From positions 1 through 64,000 of the forward strand of contig JANSYA010000016.1 of NCBI GenBank assembly GCA_024742665.1: a stretch of 64,000 nucleotides of DNA. The letters are read 5' to 3'. Shown here piece by piece: positions 42,008-50,198 of this stretch. A program made the position numbers and the translations under genes. This DNA is from a bacterium (GTDB lineage Bacteria; Spirochaetota; Leptospiria; Leptospirales; Leptonemataceae). The notes under the pieces are model-generated. The model was not told the DNA's origin, did not search any database, and worked only from the letters and a program-made list of their open reading frames with translations. Position 1 is the first letter of the stretch. Every line of letters starts with the position of its first letter.

Positions 42008-43195
42008 CTAAATCTGAATCTCGACGTCGCTGACTGGAAAGGCCACGCAGGAGTGCACCCACCCGAAGCGTTTGTCGGATTTACGAATCAGCGCTTCCGG
42101 CGGATTATAAACTTTCCCTGAACGCACCTTAACGCGGCACAGACTGCACTCTCCCGAACGACAGGCGTTTTCGGTCCCGTAGCCGTTGCGCTCCAGGCTG
42201 TTCAGCAGCGGTTCGCCGACTGTCGCCGTAAATTCACCGCCGCCGCGCACGCTGATATTAACGGTATCCTTGACCGAAGCTTCGGCCGGCCAGCCGGGCA
42301 GCTCGTCTGGATTGCGCGGCGGTCCGTTGCCTTCGACGAGAATCCGGCGGCTGCGCACATTCATCTGAGCCAGCAGTGCCAGGCAGTGATCGTTAAATGG
42401 CGTCGGCCCGCAGATATAGTACATCTTTCGTTCGGCGTTCGGCAGCAGCTCTTGCAATAACTCCAGGCTGACGTGGCCGCGCAGACCTTCGTATTGCGAC
42501 GTCGGGCGCGAAACCAGTTCGGTCAGGGTGAAATTGTCGTGCTCGGCGGCGATCGCCCGCAGCTCCTGCGCGAAGATCACATCGTCTTCGAGGCTATTGT
42601 TGTACACGAAGTGAAAGCGCAGCGATTGTTTTCGATCCAGGATGATGCGCAGCATGCTGATCGCCGGCGCGATTCCCGAGCCCCCCGCCAGAAAGACCAG
42701 GTCGTCGCCGTGAAAGAGCGGATTATAGTGAAAGGTCCCCATCGGGCCGGTGCTCTGAAACTCCTGACCCACTGTGACTTCGTCCACGAGATAGATGCTC
42801 ACGAAACCGGTGTCGAGTTTCTTGACCGTCAGATCGTAGTATTCCAGATTCGAAGGCGAAGACGAGATCGCGTAGGGCCGCGCCGTCGCTGTGCCCTGCA
42901 CCGTGACGAATAGATTCACGTATTGCCCAGCCTGGAAGGGCGGCAGGCGCCGGCCGTCGGTCGAAACCAGCCGCAGGGTCTTCGTCGATCGAGTGTCGGT
43001 CACAATTTCAGACACGCGCAGATTCAATCGCTTTGGATGCAGTCCCTCTACGGACTTACGAACCTGGCCGCGCTGTTCCGTAAAGTCCGTGCCGCTTGCT
43101 TCCAGCTCATGCTTTTTATTTATGGCGTCGCGAAAGCCCGCGACCTGATTTAAGATGTTTTCGTTTTGCGGAATGGTAATGTTTTTAGCTGACAT
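42008..43195 (-). CDS. ferredoxin reductase with 2Fe-2S domain (PaaE/HmpB-like)
   Basis: 395 residues. An FAD domain with ARPYAISSSPS (residue ~110), an NAD(P) domain with FLAGGSGIAPAISMLRII and YYICGPTPFNDHCLALL, and a C-terminal plant-type ferredoxin domain with CRSGECSLCRVKV and a final Cys at HSC (near 384), giving the four Cys of a 2Fe-2S cluster. It passes electrons from NAD(P)H to a partner oxygenase, desaturase or reductase. It is the second gene of the cluster, 62 nt after the CrtI-like gene. The likely acceptors are lipid-modifying oxygenases, possibly encoded elsewhere. Confidence 0.9.
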   Translation of the reverse strand: MSAKNITIPQNENILNQVAGFRDAINKKHELEASGTDFTEQRGQVRKSVEGLHPKRLNLRVSEIVTDTRSTKTLRLVSTDGRRLPPFQAGQYVNLFVTVQGTATARPYAISSSPSNLEYYDLTVKKLDTGFVSIYLVDEVTVGQEFQSTGPMGTFHYNPLFHGDDLVFLAGGSGIAPAISMLRIILDRKQSLRFHFVYNNSLEDDVIFAQELRAIAAEHDNFTLTELVSRPTSQYEGLRGHVSLELLQELLPNAERKMYYICGPTPFNDHCLALLAQMNVRSRRILVEGNGPPRNPDELPGWPAEASVKDTVNISVRGGGEFTATVGEPLLNSLERNGYGTENACRSGECSLCRVKVRSGKVYNPPEALIRKSDKRFGWVHSCVAFPVSDVEIQI

Positions 43196-43257
43196 GATTG
43201 GCCTCCGGTTGTATTTCCTGATTGAACTGATCGCGCTTATGCATTCGCAGCCCGCGC

Positions 43258-44835
43258 TTATACTTTCGAAGCCTGACGCTCTTGCTTCGATTTCTGCTTT
43301 GATTTCGCTTTCATGGATTTTAGAATCTGCTTCGCGGCGCCGTAGCCGTTCATGTACGTCGGCTGGAAGCCGCCCATACCGGTCCAGCTGCTGGCCGAAT
43401 ACAATCCCTGCACGGCGTCGAGGGCCTCGTGCAGCGGATTGCGCATGATATGGCTGTCCTGTAGATTCTGTTTGAAGCCGTAGATCGCGCCGCCCGGCGT
43501 GTTCAAATAGCGCATCATCGTCAGCGGAGTGGCGACTTCGGCCTTCTCGATGTGCGCGCGAATATTCGGATAGGCCAGGGCCACCAGATCAATCAGCTGA
43601 TCGCCGAATTTGTACTTCGTTTCCGCGTAGTCTTCCGGCGCGACACCCTGCCACGCTTCGCCGTACTGCAGGGCGACGAGCGTTACGACGCTCTTGCCGC
43701 GCGGCGCCAGCTCATCGTCGATAAAATTGTAGCAGGTGACCATACCCCAGTCCGGCGCATCCAGGGTATACAGGCGGTCTTCGCTTACCTGGCTGTCGGG
43801 CGTGGTCATGACGAAGGTCGAGGCGGTCGTAATTCCGAGCTCTTCGGGCGAAGCGTCGAGTCCGAGATACAAACATACAGCCGACAGGCCCATGCGTCGC
43901 GACTTGAAATCCTGCTGCACCGATTCCGGCGGACGTTCCAGATCGAGCAATTCATTATATGTAATCAGCGGACTCGCATTCGAAACGACGGCGTCGCAGC
44001 TCACGGTTTCGCCGCTTTCCAGGCGAACGCCTTTGATCGACTGCCCGTTTTCGGTGAAGATCTTTTCTGCGCCGCAGTTGAAACGGACTTCGCCGCCCGC
44101 CTCTTCGAAAGAGTCGATCAGAGCGCTCGATAGCATTTGCGATCCGCCCTTCATATGCCAGGGTTTGTAGACACAATAGAAGTACAGCATGCCGATAAAC
44201 TCGGCGAAGGCCAGCTCTTTGGTCGGAATCCCCAGATAGCTCCAGTACGGCGTGATGGCGTTGATCAAATTTTCGTCGCTGAAAAACTCGTCGATCACTT
44301 CGCGGGTCGGGCGCAGGCCGTGGGCGGAAAAATTGGGGCACTTCGCGCGCAGCCGGGCTTCGTTATTGGCCATGCGCGCCCTGGGCAGCTCCATATAATA
44401 TTCTTTGGCGACGGCTTCGCTCAGTTCGAAGAACTTCGTCACGTTTTCGCTTTCGGCCGGAAAAAGCTCGCGCAGGTGATCCTGCAGGCCCTGCCAGTCC
44501 GCCGGCAGTGTTGCGTCGAGCTGCCCGGGGACAATCACCCGGTACAGGTCTTCCTCCTGGACGAGCTCGATCTTATCCATAACGCCCAGATCCTCAAAGA
44601 TCTTACGCATGATAAAGGGTTCGTCTTCGGTCCCCACGCCGCTGAGCTGATGCAGAGCCACTTCAAATTCAAACTCCCCCCGGACGAAAGAAGTGGCGCA
44701 ACCGCCAGGAATATTGTGTCGCTCCAAAAGCAGGGTTTTCGCCCCGCCTCTCTGGAGACGGGTGGCGGCCATCAGGCCCGCGTTGCCCGCCCCGATAACG
44801 ACGGCATCGTAGTGTTGTTCCATATGGTTTTGCAT
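43258..44835 (-). CDS. CrtI / retinol-saturase-like FAD oxidoreductase
   Basis: The start at ATG 44835 (MQNHMEQHYDAVVIGAG) is fixed by AGGAGG 6 nt upstream; a longer frame to 44877 would swallow that site and abut the operator palindrome. 525 residues. The dinucleotide-binding motif is AVVIGAGNAGLMAATRLQRGG, the FAD motif is LLLERHNIPGGCATSFVRGE, and the C-terminal signature is LYSASSWTGMGGFQPTYMNG. This is the phytoene desaturase / carotenoid isomerase / retinol saturase group, oxidising or reducing a polyunsaturated chain. It is the first gene of the cluster and lies under the control region facing the TetR gene. Confidence 0.87.
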   Translation of the reverse strand: MQNHMEQHYDAVVIGAGNAGLMAATRLQRGGAKTLLLERHNIPGGCATSFVRGEFEFEVALHQLSGVGTEDEPFIMRKIFEDLGVMDKIELVQEEDLYRVIVPGQLDATLPADWQGLQDHLRELFPAESENVTKFFELSEAVAKEYYMELPRARMANNEARLRAKCPNFSAHGLRPTREVIDEFFSDENLINAITPYWSYLGIPTKELAFAEFIGMLYFYCVYKPWHMKGGSQMLSSALIDSFEEAGGEVRFNCGAEKIFTENGQSIKGVRLESGETVSCDAVVSNASPLITYNELLDLERPPESVQQDFKSRRMGLSAVCLYLGLDASPEELGITTASTFVMTTPDSQVSEDRLYTLDAPDWGMVTCYNFIDDELAPRGKSVVTLVALQYGEAWQGVAPEDYAETKYKFGDQLIDLVALAYPNIRAHIEKAEVATPLTMMRYLNTPGGAIYGFKQNLQDSHIMRNPLHEALDAVQGLYSASSWTGMGGFQPTYMNGYGAAKQILKSMKAKSKQKSKQERQASKV

Positions 44836-44878
44836 GAAAGTCCTCCTGTTCGGTCCGCCGGACCGGGATTTGACCATC

Positions 44879-44901
44879 CAATCTTTACGACGTAAGGATT
44901 G
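44879..44901. promoter_or_regulatory. near-perfect 23-nt palindrome, candidate TetR operator
   Basis: The site reads CAATCTTTACG, A, CGTAAGGATTG: two 11-nt arms that pair except at one position. A further half-site (CGTAAAGATT) lies at 44921-44930 in direct relation to the right arm. It is in the divergent region between the CrtI-like gene (start 44835) and the TetR gene (start about 45078), where an operator is expected. Confidence 0.7.
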
Positions 44902-45077
44902 AAAGCGAAAAACTTTCCAGCGTAAAGATTTGGCTTCCAGATTCTAAAAACGCCCGGGCTCCCGGACGACGGGTGAACCACGCAAAAAGGCTTTGCCGGG
45001 CCGCCGGGGCCGGGTTTTTCGCACCTCAGGGCGGCTGTGTTTCCCAACAGCGTCAGACCGGGGGAGATCAGAGGGCT

Positions 45078-45716
45078 TTGGCGCAGACGAAGAACTACCA
45101 TCACGGCGATTTGAAGCCGGCCCTGGTCCAGGCCGCCCGGGATATTCTGCGGGATCAGGGCGCGGGGGCCCTTTCTTTACGGTCGATCGCGGCGGCCATC
45201 GGCGTCTCGCACATGGCCCCCTATTCCCACTTTAAGAACAAGCAGGAGCTTCTGCGCGCGGTCGCCGCGGCGGGGTTCGACGAGCTGTCGGAGCGCATGC
45301 TGGCGGTCCAGGGGGAGCGCGCAAAGGGACGCCAGCTGGCCGTGCGCTACGGCGCCGAGTACATGCGCTTCGCCCTCGAACACCGCGAGCTGTACAGGAT
45401 CATGATGGGGCAGCTGGAACCGGCCGGGGCCGGCGCGCCGAGCGAAAAAAAGCAAAACAGAAATGCGAACGCAGATTCGGATGCGGGGGCAGACGCGCCG
45501 GATGAGATTCGGGCGAGTTTGCGGCGGCCCTTTCTTCTATTATACGGCGCCTTCGCCAGCGGGCGTCTGGATAAACAGACCGCCCGGGCCCGGGCCATCG
45601 GCGCGTGGTCGACCGTACACGGCATGGCCGCCCTGATCATCGACGGTCACCTGGCCGTGCCGGAAGGCATGGACGCCGTCGATCTGTTTAAGGCGGCGGT
45701 CGGCGGCCGCGGCTGA
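45078..45716 (+). CDS. TetR/AcrR-family transcriptional regulator
   Basis: 212 residues from a TTG at 45078 (MAQTKNYHHGDLKPALVQAARD); a GTG at 44973 would give a 35-residue leader that does not look like the family. The N-terminal helix-turn-helix is clear: AGALSLRSIAAAIGVSHMAPYSHFKNKQELLRAVAAAGF. The C-terminal ligand domain has YRIMMGQLEPA and a TetR-C pattern with AIGAWSTVHGMAALI. It probably represses the divergent lipid redox genes and its own gene through the palindrome at 44879. The ligand is likely a lipid or acyl-CoA. It lies convergent with the hypothetical gene, 16 nt away. Confidence 0.85.
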   Translation: MAQTKNYHHGDLKPALVQAARDILRDQGAGALSLRSIAAAIGVSHMAPYSHFKNKQELLRAVAAAGFDELSERMLAVQGERAKGRQLAVRYGAEYMRFALEHRELYRIMMGQLEPAGAGAPSEKKQNRNANADSDAGADAPDEIRASLRRPFLLLYGAFASGRLDKQTARARAIGAWSTVHGMAALIIDGHLAVPEGMDAVDLFKAAVGGRG

Positions 45717-45732
45717 GCGACGACGCCGCGTT

Positions 45733-46362
45733 TCAGTTCCGCTCTCGATTTTCAATGGCGGCGATAAAGTCGCCCAGATCGACCGCGGTCTCCGGCGGTG
45801 AGGCCTGGCTGCGCTGCAATTTTCGTAAGGCCGCGAGGATCAGCCTTTCGTCTGCGGAGTCTTTGGGAATTGATTGATAAAATTTACGATCGAAAACGCC
45901 CGCCGGGTACAGCCTGCCATAGCGCGGTCGCTCCGCGTTCAGATCGCTTTCGACCTGCAGATACAGGCAGAAATCGGCGCCGTTATTCAGTACGCCCTGG
46001 AATTCCAGCGAGCCGCCGTCGCGAATCATTTCTAGTTCCAGCATCGACGCGATTTCGAAGGTGTCGGCCTTGTGTTGATCGCCAAAGGCGATGTTGACTT
46101 CGAGATTCAAGGCGTTCGCCAGAGCGTGACACAGATGCCGGGTGGCCAGCTTCTGACCGGTATCCGAAAAATACTCTTCGGTGTTCAGTTCGTCGTGAGC
46201 GAGTACCAGGGCCTGTAGAAATTCGGTCGTGTCGACGTTGCGCAAACCATCGTCGCAGCTCGCAAGCAGGCCATGTAGAAATTCGCTCACCTGGTGCGGC
46301 CGGGGCGGCGTTGGATCTTTCCAATCCCCCAGATGTTTCAGATCTGCATCGTCTGAATTCAT
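45733..46362 (-). CDS. hypothetical protein (209 aa)
   Basis: 209 acidic residues without a signal peptide or TM helix. Features: a polar N-terminus, a helical region EFLQALVLAHDELNTEEYFS, another helix with RHLCHALANALNLEVNIAF, a beta stretch with LYLQVESDLNAERPRYGRLYPAGVFD, and a final helix with ERLILAALRKLQRSQ. No family or catalytic motif is recognised. It follows the ABC1-kinase gene after 21 nt on the same strand, so cotranscription is likely and a role with that kinase is conceivable. Confidence 0.6.
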   Translation of the reverse strand: MNSDDADLKHLGDWKDPTPPRPHQVSEFLHGLLASCDDGLRNVDTTEFLQALVLAHDELNTEEYFSDTGQKLATRHLCHALANALNLEVNIAFGDQHKADTFEIASMLELEMIRDGGSLEFQGVLNNGADFCLYLQVESDLNAERPRYGRLYPAGVFDRKFYQSIPKDSADERLILAALRKLQRSQASPPETAVDLGDFIAAIENRERN

Positions 46363-46383
46363 ATAGTATTTATGACTTCCATT

Positions 46384-47724
46384 TCAGTAGCCCGCGCGCT
46401 CCAGGGTATCGCTCAGAATTCCCCGCCAGTCGGCGGTCGCGCGCATTTTCGAAAGATTGCCCATCGTGCCGGCCAGGGTGCGGTGGATCATAAGGATGTC
46501 GGCCGGAAATTCGATGGCCAGCGATTCGTACCAGTACTCCCGGGCTAATTTCCAGACCTCGTCGTTTAACTCGGGGTTGCTCCCGAACTGAAAGAAGGGC
46601 GCACTGGCGCGAAAAGGCGCGTTAAATATTTTCGCATGATCGACGACGAAGCCCCGCCCCAGAGTCGAGCCGTCTTTCATACCGATCCCCGCTTCCCGCA
46701 GGAGCGGCGGCACTTCGTCCAGGCGATCGTCGAGCATGGCCCGGGCCGATTTGCCGTAGGCCTCCGCCAGCTCGTCCGGCACCTGCTTGACGCAGCCGAA
46801 GTCGTATAAGACCACACGTCCGTCGTCCTGAAATGCGAAGTTACCGAAATTCGGATCGGCGTGCATGAAACGATGTACAAATAGATTTTCGAGCATTGTC
46901 TTCGCCAGCACGCCGCCCCAGCGATCGCGCTCCTTTTGCGAAACGGCGTCATCGAGCACGGCCTCCCCGCTCAGGCCCGGCACATAACTCATGGCCAGCA
47001 CGCGCGGCCCGCAGAGTTCGTCGACGACTGCCGGCAGGACGACGTCGCCGTTCGATCCGTGGCATTCGAACATGCGCTTGATGTGCGCGGCCTCGCGTTC
47101 GTAGTCGAGTTCTTCATGCAGACGCGCTTCGACTTCCCGCCAGATGTCGTCCATATTGCGGATACCGAAGAGCGCCGCGAAGGGCGTAACCAGGACCTTA
47201 AGATTCTTTAAGTCCGACTTAACGATTCGCGGCATGTCGGGATACTGGACTTTCAGTACGATCTCGCGACCGTCTTTTAGAAGTGCGCGGTGCACCTGGC
47301 CGATTGATGCGCAGGCGAGAGCTTCCCTGTCGATGCTTTCGATCTGATCGCGCCGCTCCCCCAGATCCGCGTCGATCACCGGTTCGATGGTTTCGAAGCT
47401 CAGGGGCCGGGCGTCCTTTTGCAAACGACTGAGAATGCTGGCGACCTCGGGCGGCAGCACGCCGCTGCCCATGCCGTCCATGACGCTGAGCATTTGCCCG
47501 AATTTCATGGCCGCCCCTTTCATATGGCTCAGGCGCTCGACCAGGCGCTCCGCTTCGCGAATATAGATCTGGTTCAGGAAATCCGAGCGTGCGAGCTCAT
47601 CGACGAAAGGCAGCTTCATTTTTCCGCCCAGAAACGAAGCGCCCATTCGGGTGGCCAGACCGCCCAGTTCAAAGGCCCGGCCGAAAGCCGAGGAGATCAA
47701 ATCGTCGTCTTTATTTTTACTCAT
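46384..47724 (-). CDS. ABC1/UbiB-family atypical protein kinase
   Basis: The start at ATG 47724 (MSKNKDDDLISS) is preferred; a longer frame adds an implausible leader. 446 residues. Family motifs: the KxGQ motif KFGQMLSVMDG near 70, the ALACASIGQVHRALLKDGREIVLKVQYP segment (Ala-rich loop and Lys), HRFMHADPNFGNFAF as the HxDPxxxN catalytic loop and VVLYDFGCVKQ as the DFG. ABC1/ADCK/UbiB proteins support quinone biosynthesis and lipid homeostasis by an unclear ATPase or kinase activity. No ubi or men genes are nearby. A small hypothetical gene follows after 21 nt. Confidence 0.88.
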   Translation of the reverse strand: MSKNKDDDLISSAFGRAFELGGLATRMGASFLGGKMKLPFVDELARSDFLNQIYIREAERLVERLSHMKGAAMKFGQMLSVMDGMGSGVLPPEVASILSRLQKDARPLSFETIEPVIDADLGERRDQIESIDREALACASIGQVHRALLKDGREIVLKVQYPDMPRIVKSDLKNLKVLVTPFAALFGIRNMDDIWREVEARLHEELDYEREAAHIKRMFECHGSNGDVVLPAVVDELCGPRVLAMSYVPGLSGEAVLDDAVSQKERDRWGGVLAKTMLENLFVHRFMHADPNFGNFAFQDDGRVVLYDFGCVKQVPDELAEAYGKSARAMLDDRLDEVPPLLREAGIGMKDGSTLGRGFVVDHAKIFNAPFRASAPFFQFGSNPELNDEVWKLAREYWYESLAIEFPADILMIHRTLAGTMGNLSKMRATADWRGILSDTLERAGY

Positions 47725-47847
47725 AATGATACCGAAAGCATAATCATTTCCGGCCCGGATGCAAACACCCGCGTGTCGTCCGGATTGTAGTTGCGTCACG
47801 CATTCCAGGCGTGCGGGTTGCACTGTATGCCCGCCTTTGTTTGCATC

Positions 47848-49008
47848 ATGCGCAGCCAGAGCCACCGATTCAGCCTGCTGCTATGCGTCAGCATGGCGCT
47901 CGTTCTGGCCGGATACTGCGATCGACCCGTTGGTTCAGGCAGCGCGGGAGCCGCCGCCGATATTCCGGAAATTCGCCTGGGCGGCGCGGCTCTTGGCACC
48001 ACGTACAATATTCGCATTCGCCTGGATCCAGAGGGCGTCGCCGCACGCCGCGTCGCCGGGCAGGACGACGTCGCCGCGACCCTGGAACGCGAGGTTCAGA
48101 GCGCGATCGACGCAATGAACGCGGCGATGTCCAACTGGCATCCCGAAAGCGAAATATCGCGCTTCAATCGCGGCGGAACCCGGGCCGTGCAGATTTCAAA
48201 CGACTTCGCGCGGGTCGTGCAAGAAGCAGCGCGCATTCATCGCCTGAGCGGCGGCGCCTTCGATCCCGCCCGCGACACGCTGTTCGCTTTATGGGGATTC
48301 GGCGGCGGTCAGCAGGCCGGGGATTCCGAGCAGGCCCGGCGGCGCCTGCCGACGCCGGATGAAATCGAAGCGACCCTGCGCACTTCGGGTATGCAGCGCG
48401 TGCAGCTGCGGGGTACGAGTCTGCGCAAGACCGCGCCGGAACTGCGCTTGAATTTGAGCGCGATCGCCAAAGGCTTCGCGGTCGATATCGTATTTCGCCT
48501 GCTGGAACGACATCCGCTCCTGATGGCGGACGAAACGCCGCCGGCCCTGATGGTCGAAATCGGCGGCGAGGTGCGCGTCGGCCGAATCATCGCCGGCCGC
48601 CCCTGGCGTCTGGGCGTTGAACGACCCCGGTACGCAGCAGACGGCGAGAACGACGGCCGCCGTTCGATCTTTCGCGTCGCCGAGCTGGAGCGCACGGCGA
48701 TGGCCACCTCCGGCGACTATCGCAACTATTTTGTCAGCGGCGAAGACGGCGTGCGCTACAGTCATATCCTGGATCCTCGCAGCGGTCGACCCGAGACGAC
48801 CGGCGTGGCCCAGGCGACCGTCATCGGTCCAGATTGCATGACCGCCGACGCTCTGGCGACGACTCTGCTGGTGCTCGGCGAAGAGGCCGGGCTCAAGCTG
48901 ATCGCATCGATCAGCGAATACGAAGCTCTGCTGTTGATCGCGACCTCCGAAAACGAATTTCGCACGGCCATGAGCGCCGGCATGTCGCGCTGGCTGCGGC
49001 CGGAGTGA
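47848..49008 (+). CDS. apbE: FAD:protein FMN transferase (ApbE), lipoprotein
   Basis: The start at ATG 47848 (MRSQSHRFSLLLCVSMALVLAGYC) makes a lipoprotein signal; an upstream in-frame start at 47791 adds an unlikely leader. 386 residues. ApbE domain: LGTTYNIRIR near the N-terminus, a central IDAMNAAMSNWHPESEISRFN, LSAIAKGFAVDIV, MVEIGGEVRVG, and the metal/flavin site TAMATSGDYRNYF and YSHILDPRSGRPE, then GPDCMTADALATTLLVLG. It attaches FMN to Thr of exported flavoproteins such as Nqr/Rnf subunits, outside the cytoplasmic membrane. No Nqr or Rnf gene is in the window. The gene diverges from ABC1. Confidence 0.92.
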   Translation: MRSQSHRFSLLLCVSMALVLAGYCDRPVGSGSAGAAADIPEIRLGGAALGTTYNIRIRLDPEGVAARRVAGQDDVAATLEREVQSAIDAMNAAMSNWHPESEISRFNRGGTRAVQISNDFARVVQEAARIHRLSGGAFDPARDTLFALWGFGGGQQAGDSEQARRRLPTPDEIEATLRTSGMQRVQLRGTSLRKTAPELRLNLSAIAKGFAVDIVFRLLERHPLLMADETPPALMVEIGGEVRVGRIIAGRPWRLGVERPRYAADGENDGRRSIFRVAELERTAMATSGDYRNYFVSGEDGVRYSHILDPRSGRPETTGVAQATVIGPDCMTADALATTLLVLGEEAGLKLIASISEYEALLLIATSENEFRTAMSAGMSRWLRPE

Positions 49009-49027
49009 AATCGCGCCCGGTTGCAAT

Positions 49028-50053
49028 TCACGATACTGAATACTCATGCGTATCCCCCGCCAAAAGCGTGCCGGCGAATTCGCCTGAATTGTACTCCGGC
49101 TCTTCGTCGTAGTGGTACAGCCACATCTTTTGTTTCAGGCTGTCCGGCAATTCACGCAGTCCCGAAATATGCGGGTGCACGCCCGAAGCGAAACCGGTTT
49201 CGCAGTCCATATAGACGACGCTCGCCTGGTCGTAGAAGTGGCGCACCTGGGGCGGCATGAACAGCTGCGTATCGGTCGGAAAATAGACGCGATGGGCGCC
49301 GTTCTCGAACATCAAGCCGTACGAAGGCATTAGATCCCGACCGGCCACGACGTGGGTCGTAACGATCGTATAGTACTTCCAGGAACTACCGCCGTCCGGC
49401 ATCGAGTAGTTCTTGTTGCTCTTCATATTCCGCGGTTCGAAATAAGTATCCAGGCGCACCTCTTCGACGCCCTGGATCGTGCGCAAACCCGGATTGGCCG
49501 CTTCCCAGGATTCGTCGAGCACCGAAACATGCCCCATCAAATCCGGCTTCATCGTCGCGGGCAGGCTGCCGTGTTCGCACAGATAGCTGGAGATCGGCGT
49601 CTGACCGAGCAAGGCGGCCTTCGCCCGGGTATAGCCCGGAAAAAACAGCGTCGAAAGCGCGATGCCTTCAATGCCGCCGATGTGGTCGTTGTGGGGGTGG
49701 GAAATGTACCAGGCGTCGATGTCCGCCATGCTCAAGCCCACGCCGGCCAGGCTGTGGCGAATATCGCCGCCGCAGTCGATCACCAGGCGAAAGATGTCGC
49801 CGCGGACTTTACCTGGAGCGTCGAACTCCAGCAAAAAATTTGACTGCCAGCGCGGCTGATAGGTCCGACTCAAAGCGGGCTCTAATTCGGCTAAGATCGC
49901 CTCAGCCTTGCGACTGGCGACGTTGGAACGGGATTCGCTTTTGTCAGACTGGCACAGCCTTTCGACCCACTGCCGGATCGCATCCGCGGAATACATCTCC
50001 GCGTATTGGCCTTTTGCGAAGGCGGAATTTACACCAAGTGCGGTGACTCGCAT
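49028..50053 (-). CDS. metallo-beta-lactamase-fold hydrolase
   Basis: 341 residues. The N-terminus MRVTALGVNSAFAKGQY is the first MBL strand. The metal motif is YISHPHNDHIGGIEG near residue 124, a variant HxHxDH with both metal His and Asp present. Further ligands are likely at THVVAGRD (His), FPTDTQ (Asp) and YHYDEEPEY (His). The remaining segments suit a cyclic-nucleotide phosphodiesterase- or RNase Z-like fold; a cAMP-phosphodiesterase resemblance is possible. A large N-terminal loop (residues 20-80) is inserted before the metal motif. It lies convergent with ApbE, with no other clue to its substrate. Confidence 0.85.
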   Translation of the reverse strand: MRVTALGVNSAFAKGQYAEMYSADAIRQWVERLCQSDKSESRSNVASRKAEAILAELEPALSRTYQPRWQSNFLLEFDAPGKVRGDIFRLVIDCGGDIRHSLAGVGLSMADIDAWYISHPHNDHIGGIEGIALSTLFFPGYTRAKAALLGQTPISSYLCEHGSLPATMKPDLMGHVSVLDESWEAANPGLRTIQGVEEVRLDTYFEPRNMKSNKNYSMPDGGSSWKYYTIVTTHVVAGRDLMPSYGLMFENGAHRVYFPTDTQLFMPPQVRHFYDQASVVYMDCETGFASGVHPHISGLRELPDSLKQKMWLYHYDEEPEYNSGEFAGTLLAGDTHEYSVS

Positions 50054-50198
50054 ATCGTTTCTCCGATGGTTTGCGCGTCGGTAACTATATGCAGCACCGA
50101 CACGCGAATATTCGGAACGATTTCGTTGTGCGGGTTTCCGTCGTTCCTATCAGTCGACGAACGATTATTAGTGTTTACTATAAAAAAATTAAAAAAAC

